Of a stretch of DNA of 10,963 nt, positions 1 through 5,185 are shown in pieces. The stretch is from positions 1 to 10,963 of the forward strand of contig DEIP01000195.1 of the NCBI GenBank assembly GCA_002352605.1, given 5' to 3'. How positions within the stretch are numbered: the stretch's first letter is position 1; every line of letters begins with the position of its first letter. A program made the position numbers and the translations under genes. Origin of the DNA: Desulfobacteraceae bacterium UBA2771 (GTDB lineage: Bacteria; Desulfobacterota; Desulfobacteria; Desulfobacterales; Desulfosarcinaceae). The notes beneath the pieces are model-generated. The model was not told the DNA's origin. It made no database searches and worked only from the letters and a program-made list of their open reading frames with translations.

Positions 1-2
1 GC

Positions 3-287
3 CGTACTCCTGATCAAGCCGATCCTCAATGTGTGCTTGCCACCAACCGCGGCCACTGGTGTATCGAAAACAGCTGTCATTACGTTATCGATTGGAACTA
101 TGACGAGGACCGCAGTCGGATACGAACTGGATCGGGCCCGGAAAATATCACTCGGCTACGGAGATTCGCCATTGGCATCATCAAATCCAAAGGCGTACGC
201 AATGTCTCGAAAAAAATGCGACAGCTTACGCGCAATGTGCGCGCGGTCTTTGACTATTTGCGGATGACTGAAAACTCACATGGATGA
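3..287 (+). CDS. ISAs1-family transposase, C-terminal part (5' cut by window edge)
   Basis: The reading frame is open from the first full codon at 3 to a TGA at 285-287, and the start lies outside the window. The visible 94 residues match the end of ISAs1-type DDE transposases as I know them: a block GHWCIENSCHYVIDW, whose glutamate is the expected last acidic residue of the DDE triad, then EDRSRIRTG, PENITRLRRFAIGIIK and a basic tail of the VRNVSKKMRQL type. The family cuts and pastes its own element. Whether the element is intact cannot be seen because the left end and most of the gene are missing. The C-terminus itself appears undamaged, with no internal stops or frameshifts. A GTG at 33 is only an internal valine codon. 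The gene is unrelated in function to its neighbours and marks this end of the window as accessory DNA. Confidence 0.82.
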   Translation, partial: RTPDQADPQCVLATNRGHWCIENSCHYVIDWNYDEDRSRIRTGSGPENITRLRRFAIGIIKSKGVRNVSKKMRQLTRNVRAVFDYLRMTENSHG

Positions 288-291
288 AAAT

Positions 292-317
292 CACGGTGTT
301 AGAACAAATTCACCGTG
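292..317. repeat. 7-bp inverted repeat just past the transposase stop
   Basis: CACGGTG at 292-298 is repeated as its exact reverse complement CACCGTG at 311-317, with a 12-nt A/T-rich spacer. It begins 5 nt after the transposase stop, where the right end of the element or a weak hairpin would be expected. There is no T-tract, so it is not a convincing terminator. The left terminal repeat lies outside the window, so I cannot tell whether this includes the IS end. Confidence 0.4.
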
Positions 318-450
318 CAACGGGCAGCAGACTCATGTGTCCTCTACAAGTTCAATGGTATTCGGAGGGAAAAGCCAAAAAGTGGAAAGATGTGAGGCAT
401 GGTCTCCGGTAAGGTTTGATACCCGCTCCTTTCCGCCCCCGGCGATAAGA

Positions 451-466
451 ATTGGGGACGAAATAA
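451..466 (+). repeat. Dispersed intergenic repeat, copy 1
   Basis: ATTGGGGACGAAATAA is identical to the copy at 10909-10924 and has one mismatch to the copy at 5102-5117. Unlike those two it lacks the TTAGG extension on its left. It overlaps the T-tract side of the minus-strand terminator at 461-503, sharing its last six bases. Confidence 0.65.
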
Positions 467-503
467 AAAGCCCCGGACCGAAAAATGAATTTTCAGCCTG
501 GGG
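461..503 (-). terminator. Intrinsic terminator downstream of the riboswitch
   Basis: Read on the minus strand, CCCCAGGCTGAAAA (503-490) pairs with TTTTCGGTCCGGGG (484-471). This gives a stem of about 14 pairs with one A-C mismatch and a few G-U pairs, closed by a short A/T loop. It is followed immediately by CTTTTTATTT (470-461). This is the classic shape of a rho-independent terminator. Its position about 30 nt after the conserved 3' strand of a cobalamin aptamer fits a transcription-attenuating expression platform. It could also serve simply as the terminator of alaC, whose stop lies at 672-670. Confidence 0.72.
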
Positions 504-530
504 TTTTGCCGTCACTACCAAGACAAGTTC

Positions 531-632
531 TCCTTACGGCAGGTCTTCTGACTCGCGGATCGTCCTACCGGCCGCCCCTTCCCGTGCCGTTTCTAAAGAG
601 ATGGCAGGCACACGTTGTCAGTGTTGGCCCTT
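531..632 (-). promoter_or_regulatory. Cobalamin riboswitch, 3' half (5' half not recognisable)
   Basis: On the minus strand the sequence carries the conserved 3' core of the cobalamin (B12) aptamer. GGGAAGG lies at 583-577, then a short G/C-rich helix, then GATCCGCGAG and CGAGTCAGAAGACCTGCC (555-538), which differs only slightly from the usual GCGAGCCAGGAGACCTGCC type of ending. A GTGCC/GGCAC pairing (611-607 with 588-584) may be the adjacent helix. The element is oriented away from alaC. The 5' half, which should contain the GGTGAAAxxCC loop that forms the kissing contact, is not found upstream. Only about 40 nt lie between this core and the alaC stop, less than a full aptamer of around 200 nt needs. 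It is therefore probably truncated or strongly diverged. No B12-related gene follows within the window; such switches normally control cobalamin uptake or synthesis genes or B12-independent isozymes. Confidence 0.68.
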
Positions 633-669
633 GGTGTAAAAGAAGCGACGTCCCTGTCAATGGATTTTT

Positions 670-1836
670 TTACAACACGTTGCGGATTCCGCGAACGGCC
701 TGGTTGATACGCATGTTGTTTTCGATGAGGGCAAAACGCACATAGTCGTCACCATATTCACCGAAGCCCAGGCCCGGTGACACGGCCACCTGGGCCTCGC
801 GGATCAGAAACTTGGAGAACTCCACGGAACCCATCTTGCGGTACTGATCGGGGATCTTTGCCCAGACGAACATGGTGCCCTTTGGGCTTTCGATCTGCCA
901 ACCGGCCCGTGACAGGCCTGAAATCAGGGCGTCGCGCCTGGATTTGTAAGTGTCCCGGATTTCAGTCACGCATTCCTGGGGCCCGTTTAAGGCAATGATT
1001 GAGGCGATCTGGATGGGCTGAAAGATACCATAGTCCAGGTAGCTCTTGATCCGTTTCAAGGCAGCGATGGTTTCCGGATTGCCCACACAATAGCCCACCC
1101 GCCAACCGGCCATGGAGTAGCTTTTTGACATGGAGAAAAACTCCACCCCGACCTCCTTGGCCCCTTTGGCCTGCAGAAAGCTTGGTGCCTGATACCCATC
1201 GAAGGTCAGGTCGGCGTACGCAAAATCGTGGATCACCATGATATCGTTCTCTTTGGCAAAATCCACCACCCGCTGAAAGAAATCCAGATCCACTACCTCC
1301 GTGGTGGGGTTGTGGGGATAGCTGAGCACCAGCACCTTGGGCCGGGGCCAGGTCTGTTTGGTGGCCTGGATCAGGTTTTCGAAAAAGTTTTGGTCGGGCC
1401 CCGCCGGGATGCCCCGTACGTCACCGCCGGATATGATGGAGGAGTATGGGTGGATGGGATAGGTAGGATTGGGTGCAAATACCACATCACCGGGCCGAAT
1501 GGTTACCAAAATAAGGTGGGACATACCCTCTTTCACACCGATGGTGACGATGGCCTCGCTCTCCGGATCGATCTCCACATCATATCGGCGCTTGTACCAA
1601 CCGCTGATGGCCATGCGCAGCTTGGTGATGCCCATGGAGGCCGAGTATCGATGGTTCCGGGGGTTTTGGGACGCTTCGGTAAGCTTGTCCACAATGTGCT
1701 GGGGCGTGCCGATATCCGGATTCCCCATGCCCAGGTCGATGATGTCTTCCCCGGCACGCCGGGCTTCCATTTTTATCTGGTTGACGGTGGCAAACACATA
1801 GGGCGGCAAACGGTCCAGCCTGGCAAATCGGGTCAT
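670..1836 (-). CDS. alaC: AlaC-type alanine/glutamate aminotransferase (PLP, class I/II)
   Basis: The 388-residue protein follows E. coli AlaC (YfdZ) closely along its whole length. Recognisable blocks are the N-terminal [21 protein letters not shown] at 31-41, [17 protein letters not shown] near 84-100, [14 protein letters not shown] at 233-246 and YVRFALIEN near 365-373. AlaC transfers an amino group between alanine/pyruvate and glutamate/2-oxoglutarate in the cytoplasm and belongs to the same branch as LL-diaminopimelate aminotransferases. Expected fold-type I residues are present: N176 and D204 for the cofactor ring, Y207, K238 for the Schiff base with pyridoxal phosphate, R246, and R367 for the substrate carboxylate. 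It is somewhat shorter than the 412 residues of the E. coli enzyme. The ATG at 1836-1834 is preceded by AAAAGGAA (1850-1843) at good spacing. It is transcribed alone, divergently from purM. Substrate preference (alanine versus diaminopimelate) cannot be fixed by eye. Confidence 0.9.
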   Translation of the reverse strand: MTRFARLDRLPPYVFATVNQIKMEARRAGEDIIDLGMGNPDIGTPQHIVDKLTEASQNPRNHRYSASMGITKLRMAISGWYKRRYDVEIDPESEAIVTIGVKEGMSHLILVTIRPGDVVFAPNPTYPIHPYSSIISGGDVRGIPAGPDQNFFENLIQATKQTWPRPKVLVLSYPHNPTTEVVDLDFFQRVVDFAKENDIMVIHDFAYADLTFDGYQAPSFLQAKGAKEVGVEFFSMSKSYSMAGWRVGYCVGNPETIAALKRIKSYLDYGIFQPIQIASIIALNGPQECVTEIRDTYKSRRDALISGLSRAGWQIESPKGTMFVWAKIPDQYRKMGSVEFSKFLIREAQVAVSPGLGFGEYGDDYVRFALIENNMRINQAVRGIRNVL

Positions 1837-1943
1837 GATACATTCCTTTTCCGGGGGTGTTTATGGCGTAATGCCGGCACCAACTGCTTGTCAGCGATCT
1901 TGGGTGACATTGTGATACTTGGAAAGGTCCTGAATTTAAGAGA

Positions 1944-1972
1944 TAAATAGTATAGCCCAAAAAAATTGTCAA
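1944..1972 (-). promoter_or_regulatory. Candidate sigma70 promoter of alaC
   Basis: On the minus strand a perfect -35 box TTGACA (1972-1967) is followed after exactly 17 nt by TATTTA (1949-1944), within an A/T-rich block that also contains TATACT. The match at -10 is only partial. Transcription would start near 1937, giving alaC a leader of about 100 nt. The flanking A/T richness contrasts with the surrounding G/C-rich DNA and supports a promoter. Confidence 0.55.
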
Positions 1973-2085
1973 AATTAAATTAAGGTGCGCGGCAGCAATA
2001 ACCCGGACGTCGGATAGGACCGCTTCGGGTCATCTGGTTCGATTTTTTACCGCGGCCCAAGCCTCCGCCATCTTTGGAAACGGGT

Positions 2086-2114
2086 TTGACTTTTCGATGC
2101 TATCAGATTAGTTT
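2086..2114 (+). promoter_or_regulatory. Candidate promoter of the purM operon
   Basis: TTGACT at 2086-2091 is a one-mismatch -35 box. At 17 nt spacing it is followed by TAGTTT (2109-2114), which is a weak -10. It lies about 50 nt before the purM ATG. The purM ribosome binding site is AGGA at 2149-2152, eight bases before the start. No other good candidate is seen in the right half of the intergenic region. Confidence 0.35.
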
Positions 2115-2160
2115 TACGCGACTTTTCAACCCAGCTGAATAAACACTTAGGAATACTTTA

Positions 2161-3207
2161 ATGAAAAAAAACCTGACCTACGCCGATGCCGGCGTCGACA
2201 TCGACAAAGCGGATAACCTCGTCGATACCATTAAAAAAATCGCCAAGAGAACCAAAAGAACCGGTGTCATGGGTGAGATCGGCGGGTTTGGCGGCCTCTT
2301 TTCTCTGAATACCGCCAACATGGCAAGCCCGGTGCTGGTCAGTTCCACGGACGGAGTGGGCACCAAGCTGAAGATCGCCTTCCTCATGGATCGCCACGAC
2401 ACGGTGGGCATCGACCTGGTGGCCATGTGCGTGAACGATGTTGCCGTGCAGGGCGCCAGACCACTGTTTTTCCTGGACTACCTGGCCACGGGAAAGCTGA
2501 ACACCGGGACGGTCACCGACATCGTCAAGGGCATCGGCGAGGGATGCATCCAGGCCGATTGCGCCCTCATCGGCGGAGAGACTGCCGAAATGCCTGGTTT
2601 TTACCGAAACAACGAATACGATCTGGCCGGTTTCGCCGTCGGCCTCGTGGACAATAACAAAATCGTCGATGGATCCGAAATCCGACCCGGCCACCAGATC
2701 ATCGGCATCGCTTCCAGCGGGTTGCACAGCAACGGCTATTCCCTGGTACGCAAGATCTGCTTCGAGGTACTGGGGCTTAAGGTAGACAGTCACGTCCCCG
2801 AACTGGGCAAAACCCTGGGAGAAGAATTGATCACCCCCACCCGGATCTACTCGGAAACCATCCAGTCTCTGATTCGAGACCTGCCCATTCAGGGCCTGGC
2901 CCACATTACCGGCGGCGGCATCATGGACAACATCGTCCGGGTTATTCCCCAGGCTTGCGGCATCGCCATTAAAAGAGGATCTTGGGATATTCAGCCCATC
3001 TTCCCCTTTCTACAGGACGCGGGCAACATGGATGAAAAGGAGATGATGCGCACCTTCAACAACGGCGTCGGGCTGGTGGCGGTGGTACCCGAAGAAAGCG
3101 CCCAGGAGGTGCTCAACCGCCTGTCCGGGAGCGGCGAAAAAGCATGGGCCATCGGCGAAGTAACCAAAACCAGCAAAAACGCCCAGACACGGGTTCAACT
3201 GGTATGA
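2161..3207 (+). CDS. purM: Phosphoribosylformylglycinamidine cyclo-ligase (AIR synthetase)
   Basis: PurM closes the imidazole ring of the purine precursor: formylglycinamidine ribonucleotide plus ATP gives aminoimidazole ribonucleotide, ADP and phosphate, in the cytoplasm. The 348 residues match the family's usual length. Hallmarks in order are YADAGVDID at 7-15, GFGGLF at 42-47, STDGVGTKLKIA at 62-73, the motif from VGIDLVAMCVND to PLFFLDY (82-107), ALIGGETAEMPG at 135-146, SSGLHSNGYSLVR at 185-197 and ITGGGIMDN at 249-257. Near the C-terminus RTFNNGVG at 297-304 is also typical. The protein is complete, with no internal damage. The ATG follows an AGGA ribosome binding site with 8-nt spacing. 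It begins a run of same-strand genes; the small ORF that follows has its ribosome binding site overlapping the purM stop codon. Confidence 0.97.
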   Translation: MKKNLTYADAGVDIDKADNLVDTIKKIAKRTKRTGVMGEIGGFGGLFSLNTANMASPVLVSSTDGVGTKLKIAFLMDRHDTVGIDLVAMCVNDVAVQGARPLFFLDYLATGKLNTGTVTDIVKGIGEGCIQADCALIGGETAEMPGFYRNNEYDLAGFAVGLVDNNKIVDGSEIRPGHQIIGIASSGLHSNGYSLVRKICFEVLGLKVDSHVPELGKTLGEELITPTRIYSETIQSLIRDLPIQGLAHITGGGIMDNIVRVIPQACGIAIKRGSWDIQPIFPFLQDAGNMDEKEMMRTFNNGVGLVAVVPEESAQEVLNRLSGSGEKAWAIGEVTKTSKNAQTRVQLV

Positions 3208-3215
3208 GGACAGAC

Positions 3216-3302
3216 ATGTGGAAGAAATTTACCGCAGCGTTGACCCGGTTGTTTCAGTGGGTCGCCAATGGTCAGAAAAAACAGCCGGTCTGCAAAACCT
3301 GA
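3216..3302 (+). CDS. Small ORF, 28-residue basic amphipathic peptide
   Basis: An ATG at 3216 opens a frame of 28 codons ending in TGA at 3300-3302. GAGGA at 3206-3210 overlaps the purM stop and sits 5 nt before the ATG, a better ribosome binding site than that of tsaD downstream. The peptide begins MWKKFTAALTRLF, continues with a tryptophan-valine segment and a lysine-rich stretch, and ends PVCKT with a single cysteine. The first 18 or so residues would form an amphipathic helix with positive charge at one end, which suggests membrane-surface contact. I vaguely associate short peptides of this shape, with a helix and a C-terminal cysteine, with related sulfate reducers but cannot name a family. 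The alternative is a chance frame in the 148-nt purM-tsaD gap, where it might act only to couple translation. Confidence 0.5.
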   Translation: MWKKFTAALTRLFQWVANGQKKQPVCKT

Positions 3303-3355
3303 GTACCCGGCAGACGACGCTCCGGTCCGGGGCCTGACAACCAGAAAAAACAATC

Positions 3356-4369
3356 ATGATTGTACTGGGTATAGAATCCTCCTGCGACGAGACGGCAGCG
3401 GCCGTGGTGCACGACGGGCACCGGATACTCTCCTCGGTGGTGGCCTCCCAGGTGGCCGTCCACCATCCGTATGGCGGCGTGGTACCGGAATTGGCCTCCC
3501 GAAAACACATCGAGGCCATTGTTCCCGTCGTCAACGACGCCATCGCCAAGGCCGACATCACCGCCGACCGGATCGACGGCGTGGCTGTCACCCAGGGCCC
3601 GGGGCTGGTGGGTTCGCTGCTGGTGGGATTTTCCTTTGCCAAGGGGTTTGCCTACGGCCGTGGCATCCCTTGGGTCGGTGTGGACCATTTAGAGGGACAC
3701 ATCAATTCCGTATTCCTGGAGCCGGACCCACCGCCCTTCCCCTTCGTGGCCCTGCTGGCTTCCGGGGGCCACACCAACATCTACCACGTTACCTCCCACC
3801 GTGCGTTTCACCTTCTGGGGCAAACCCGGGATGACGCGGCCGGCGAAGCCTACGACAAGGTAGCCAAGATGCTGAGGCTGGGCTATCCCGGCGGGGCGGT
3901 GATCGATGGTCTGGCGGCCCGGGGTGACCCGGGCAAGGTTATGTTCACCAGGCCCTTTCTGGACAAGACGGAGTTTGATTTTTCCTTCAGCGGCATCAAG
4001 TCGGCGGTAAGCCGGTATATCCAGACCCACCCGGCAACCGACCGGAATGATCAGGCCCATATCGCCGCCGGATTCCAGGCCGCCGTGGTGGAGGTGTTGT
4101 CATACAAGATCATCCACGCGGCAAGGCAAAAAGGCTGCCGCCACTTGGCCGTTGTGGGCGGTGTGGCTGCCAACCGGGGTCTGCGGGAAGCCGTCACCCG
4201 CGAAGCAGCCGAAAAGGGTTTCACCGTGCACATCCCCTCCCTCGACCTTTGCGGGGATAACGCGGCCATGGTGGCCGCGGTGGGCTACCACCGGCTGAAG
4301 GCCGGCGAACGCGCCGGCATGGACGACGATGTCTACTCACGGATGAAATTCAAACCGATCCGTAAATAA
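3356..4369 (+). CDS. tsaD: tRNA N6-adenosine threonylcarbamoyltransferase TsaD
   Basis: TsaD moves the threonylcarbamoyl group from threonylcarbamoyl-AMP onto A37 of tRNAs that read ANN codons, working with TsaB and TsaE in the cytoplasm. The 337 residues fit the bacterial family. The N-terminal ASKHA nucleotide-fold motif GIESSCDETAAAVV (5-18) is present. So is HPYGGVVPELASRKH (37-51), and the metal-binding histidines H111 and H115 sit in DHLEGH. ASGGHT (135-140), GEAYDKVAKMLRLGYPGG (163-180), FSFSGIKSA (209-217), VVGGVAANRGLR (266-277) and the metal-binding aspartate D301 in CGDNAAM complete the picture. The ATG is preceded only by a purine-rich AGAAAAAAC, a weak ribosome binding site, so translation may depend on upstream coupling. 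The stop TAA overlaps a possible ATG of the next gene (TAATG). No damage is seen. TsaB and TsaE are not in the window. Confidence 0.97.
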   Translation: MIVLGIESSCDETAAAVVHDGHRILSSVVASQVAVHHPYGGVVPELASRKHIEAIVPVVNDAIAKADITADRIDGVAVTQGPGLVGSLLVGFSFAKGFAYGRGIPWVGVDHLEGHINSVFLEPDPPPFPFVALLASGGHTNIYHVTSHRAFHLLGQTRDDAAGEAYDKVAKMLRLGYPGGAVIDGLAARGDPGKVMFTRPFLDKTEFDFSFSGIKSAVSRYIQTHPATDRNDQAHIAAGFQAAVVEVLSYKIIHAARQKGCRHLAVVGGVAANRGLREAVTREAAEKGFTVHIPSLDLCGDNAAMVAAVGYHRLKAGERAGMDDDVYSRMKFKPIRK

Positions 4370-4389
4370 TGCATTGCCGAAAGAAGACC

Positions 4390-5100
4390 ATGGAAATCAA
4401 GGAGAACCTGAAAGATTTCTGTTACCGGCACCTGTTTCCCCGTGCCGGATTGCTGCTGGTCAAACTCATTTCCCGAACCTACCGGTATCGACTGGTGGAA
4501 CCGGAAAACGAACAACGCGTCCTCGATACCCACGGCACCGTGATCTATGCCTCCTGGCACCAGCGCTTTTTCCCGGGCTTCACCCTTTTTGCCACCCGCC
4601 AACCCATTGCCATCATGATCAGCCAAAGCCGCGACGGTGAGATGGTCGCCCGGGTGATGGAGATGCTGGGAATGCGGTCGGTTCGCGGGTCCTCATCCAG
4701 AGGCGGCGTCCGTGCCCTCAAAGAACTCCGCTCGCTGACCCGTCAGGGATTTCGTATCGGCCACATCGTGGATGGCCCCCAGGGCCCCTTCGGGGTGGTC
4801 AAGCCCGGACTGCTCACCATCGCCCAGTTTTCCGGCGCGCCTATCTTGCCGGTCATCACCTCTGCCCAGCGGCGCTGGACTTTCAATAGCTGGGACCGTT
4901 TCATGGTTCCCAAACCCTTCTCCAAGCTGTTCATCCGTTTCGCCCCCCCCATCCCGGTTCCCCGCCGACTGGATGCCGACGCTTTCGAAGCCCTCCGCCT
5001 GGATGTGGAAAAACAGATTAAAGAACTCTACGTTCAGACCGATAACTGGTGGAGAAACCCGGAAATGATCAGGCGATATTTTCCATCGTCGACCGCTTAG
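4390..5100 (+). CDS. DUF374 lysophospholipid acyltransferase-family protein
   Basis: The protein belongs to the DUF374 group of the LPLAT superfamily, which transfers acyl chains onto lipid or lipid A precursors at the inner membrane; the exact substrate is unknown. Counting from the ATG at 4390 it has 236 residues. An N-terminal hydrophobic patch (about 19-28) precedes IYASWHQRF with H57 as the candidate catalytic histidine. Further typical blocks are IMISQSRDGE (75-84), VRGSSSRGGVRAL (98-110), VDGPQGPFGVVKPG (127-140) and GAPILPV (149-155). The 4390 start is chosen because AAGAAG lies shortly before it and the protein then begins in the usual way with a basic helix. An ATG at 4369, overlapping the tsaD stop, would add seven residues and cannot be excluded. 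It is the last gene of the purM-tsaD run, and its stop lies inside the terminator hairpin. The gene has no functional link to the msh genes beyond proximity. Confidence 0.88.
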   Translation: MEIKENLKDFCYRHLFPRAGLLLVKLISRTYRYRLVEPENEQRVLDTHGTVIYASWHQRFFPGFTLFATRQPIAIMISQSRDGEMVARVMEMLGMRSVRGSSSRGGVRALKELRSLTRQGFRIGHIVDGPQGPFGVVKPGLLTIAQFSGAPILPVITSAQRRWTFNSWDRFMVPKPFSKLFIRFAPPIPVPRRLDADAFEALRLDVEKQIKELYVQTDNWWRNPEMIRRYFPSSTA

Positions 5101-5144
5101 GATTGGGAACGAAATAATTCGTGATCGACGATTGGTTATTTTTT
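5085..5144 (+). terminator. Bipartite hairpin with T-tract ending the purM-tsaD operon
   Basis: ATCGTCGA (5085-5092), still inside the last codons of the acyltransferase gene, is the exact reverse complement of TCGACGAT (5125-5132). An outer CC/GG pair (5083-5084 with 5134-5135) fits across a bulged T. Nested within it, ACGAA (5109-5113) pairs with TTCGT (5118-5122) around an ATAA loop. The run TTATTTTTT (5136-5144) follows directly. The long internal loop makes it weaker than a textbook terminator, but stem plus T-tract at an operon end supports the call. The inner hairpin is built from dispersed-repeat copy 2. Confidence 0.6.
5097..5117 (+). repeat. Dispersed intergenic repeat, copy 2
   Basis: TTAGG followed by ATTGGGAACGAAATAA. 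The TTAG overlaps the stop codon of the acyltransferase gene. It differs from copy 3 (10904-10924) by a single base over 21 positions. With a 2-nt gap, weaker similarity continues into the next 15 or so bases, so the true unit may be near 40 nt. Confidence 0.68.
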
Positions 5145-5185
5145 GCCGAGGCCCTTTCGCAGAACCCGCAACCAAAAGGAACCAA

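Larger units (their letters stand above)
288..669. other. Gene-free gap between IS remnant and alaC
   Basis: No open frame in these roughly 380 bases resembles a known protein, and the frames that exist overlap on both strands in the manner of chance ORFs. On the minus strand it holds the 3' part of a cobalamin riboswitch (about 531-632) and an intrinsic terminator (461-503). It also contains copy 1 of a dispersed repeat (451-466) and the inverted repeat at 292-317. Downstream of the riboswitch on the minus strand there is only an 18-codon frame (400 down to 344). This stretch is best read as the debris of a B12-controlled locus next to an IS insertion. Confidence 0.6.
1837..2160. other. Divergent intergenic region alaC/purM
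   Basis: This 324-base region separates two divergently transcribed genes. It carries the alaC promoter and leader on the left and the purM upstream sequence on the right. The middle (about 1985-2080) is G/C-rich and contains a small hairpin-capable GACCGCTTCGGGTC, but no recognisable riboswitch or operator; in particular I could not make out a purine-type aptamer before purM. One minus-strand frame runs from the promoter into alaC out of frame and looks like chance. Confidence 0.6.

Noticed and set aside
344..400. 18-codon minus-strand frame that could be the start of a riboswitch-controlled gene
   Set aside because: Too short, with GGAG only 3 nt from the ATG; no support beyond position.
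333..521. 62-codon minus-strand frame with TTG start and AAGGAG eight bases upstream
   Set aside because: It runs straight through the intrinsic terminator hairpin and its protein has no recognisable features; the ribosome-site-like AAGGAG lies just after the riboswitch core and is probably coincidental.
280..639. 119-codon plus-strand frame in the left gap
   Set aside because: It lies antisense to the riboswitch and terminator, has no ribosome binding site of note and no recognisable protein motifs.
633..642. GGTGTAAAAG on the plus strand resembling the B12 aptamer loop
   Set aside because: It is on the strand opposite to the recognised 3' core, so it cannot belong to the same RNA without an inversion; the match is short.
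648..661. Minus-strand ATTGACAGGGACG resembling the dispersed repeat
   Set aside because: Needs an insertion to align and lacks the GAAATAA half; similarity is within chance.
1228..1950. 240-codon plus-strand frame antisense to alaC
   Set aside because: Shadow of the well-supported aminotransferase gene; composition is typical of antisense frames in G/C-rich coding DNA.
2158..2904. 248-codon minus-strand frame antisense to purM
   Set aside because: Shadow of purM, whose full protein motif set is intact.
5133..5147. Possible sigma54 promoter before mshM (TTGG then TGCC)
   Set aside because: Only 9 nt separate GG and GC, where the -24/-12 elements require 10, and the sequence is explained by the terminator T-tract.
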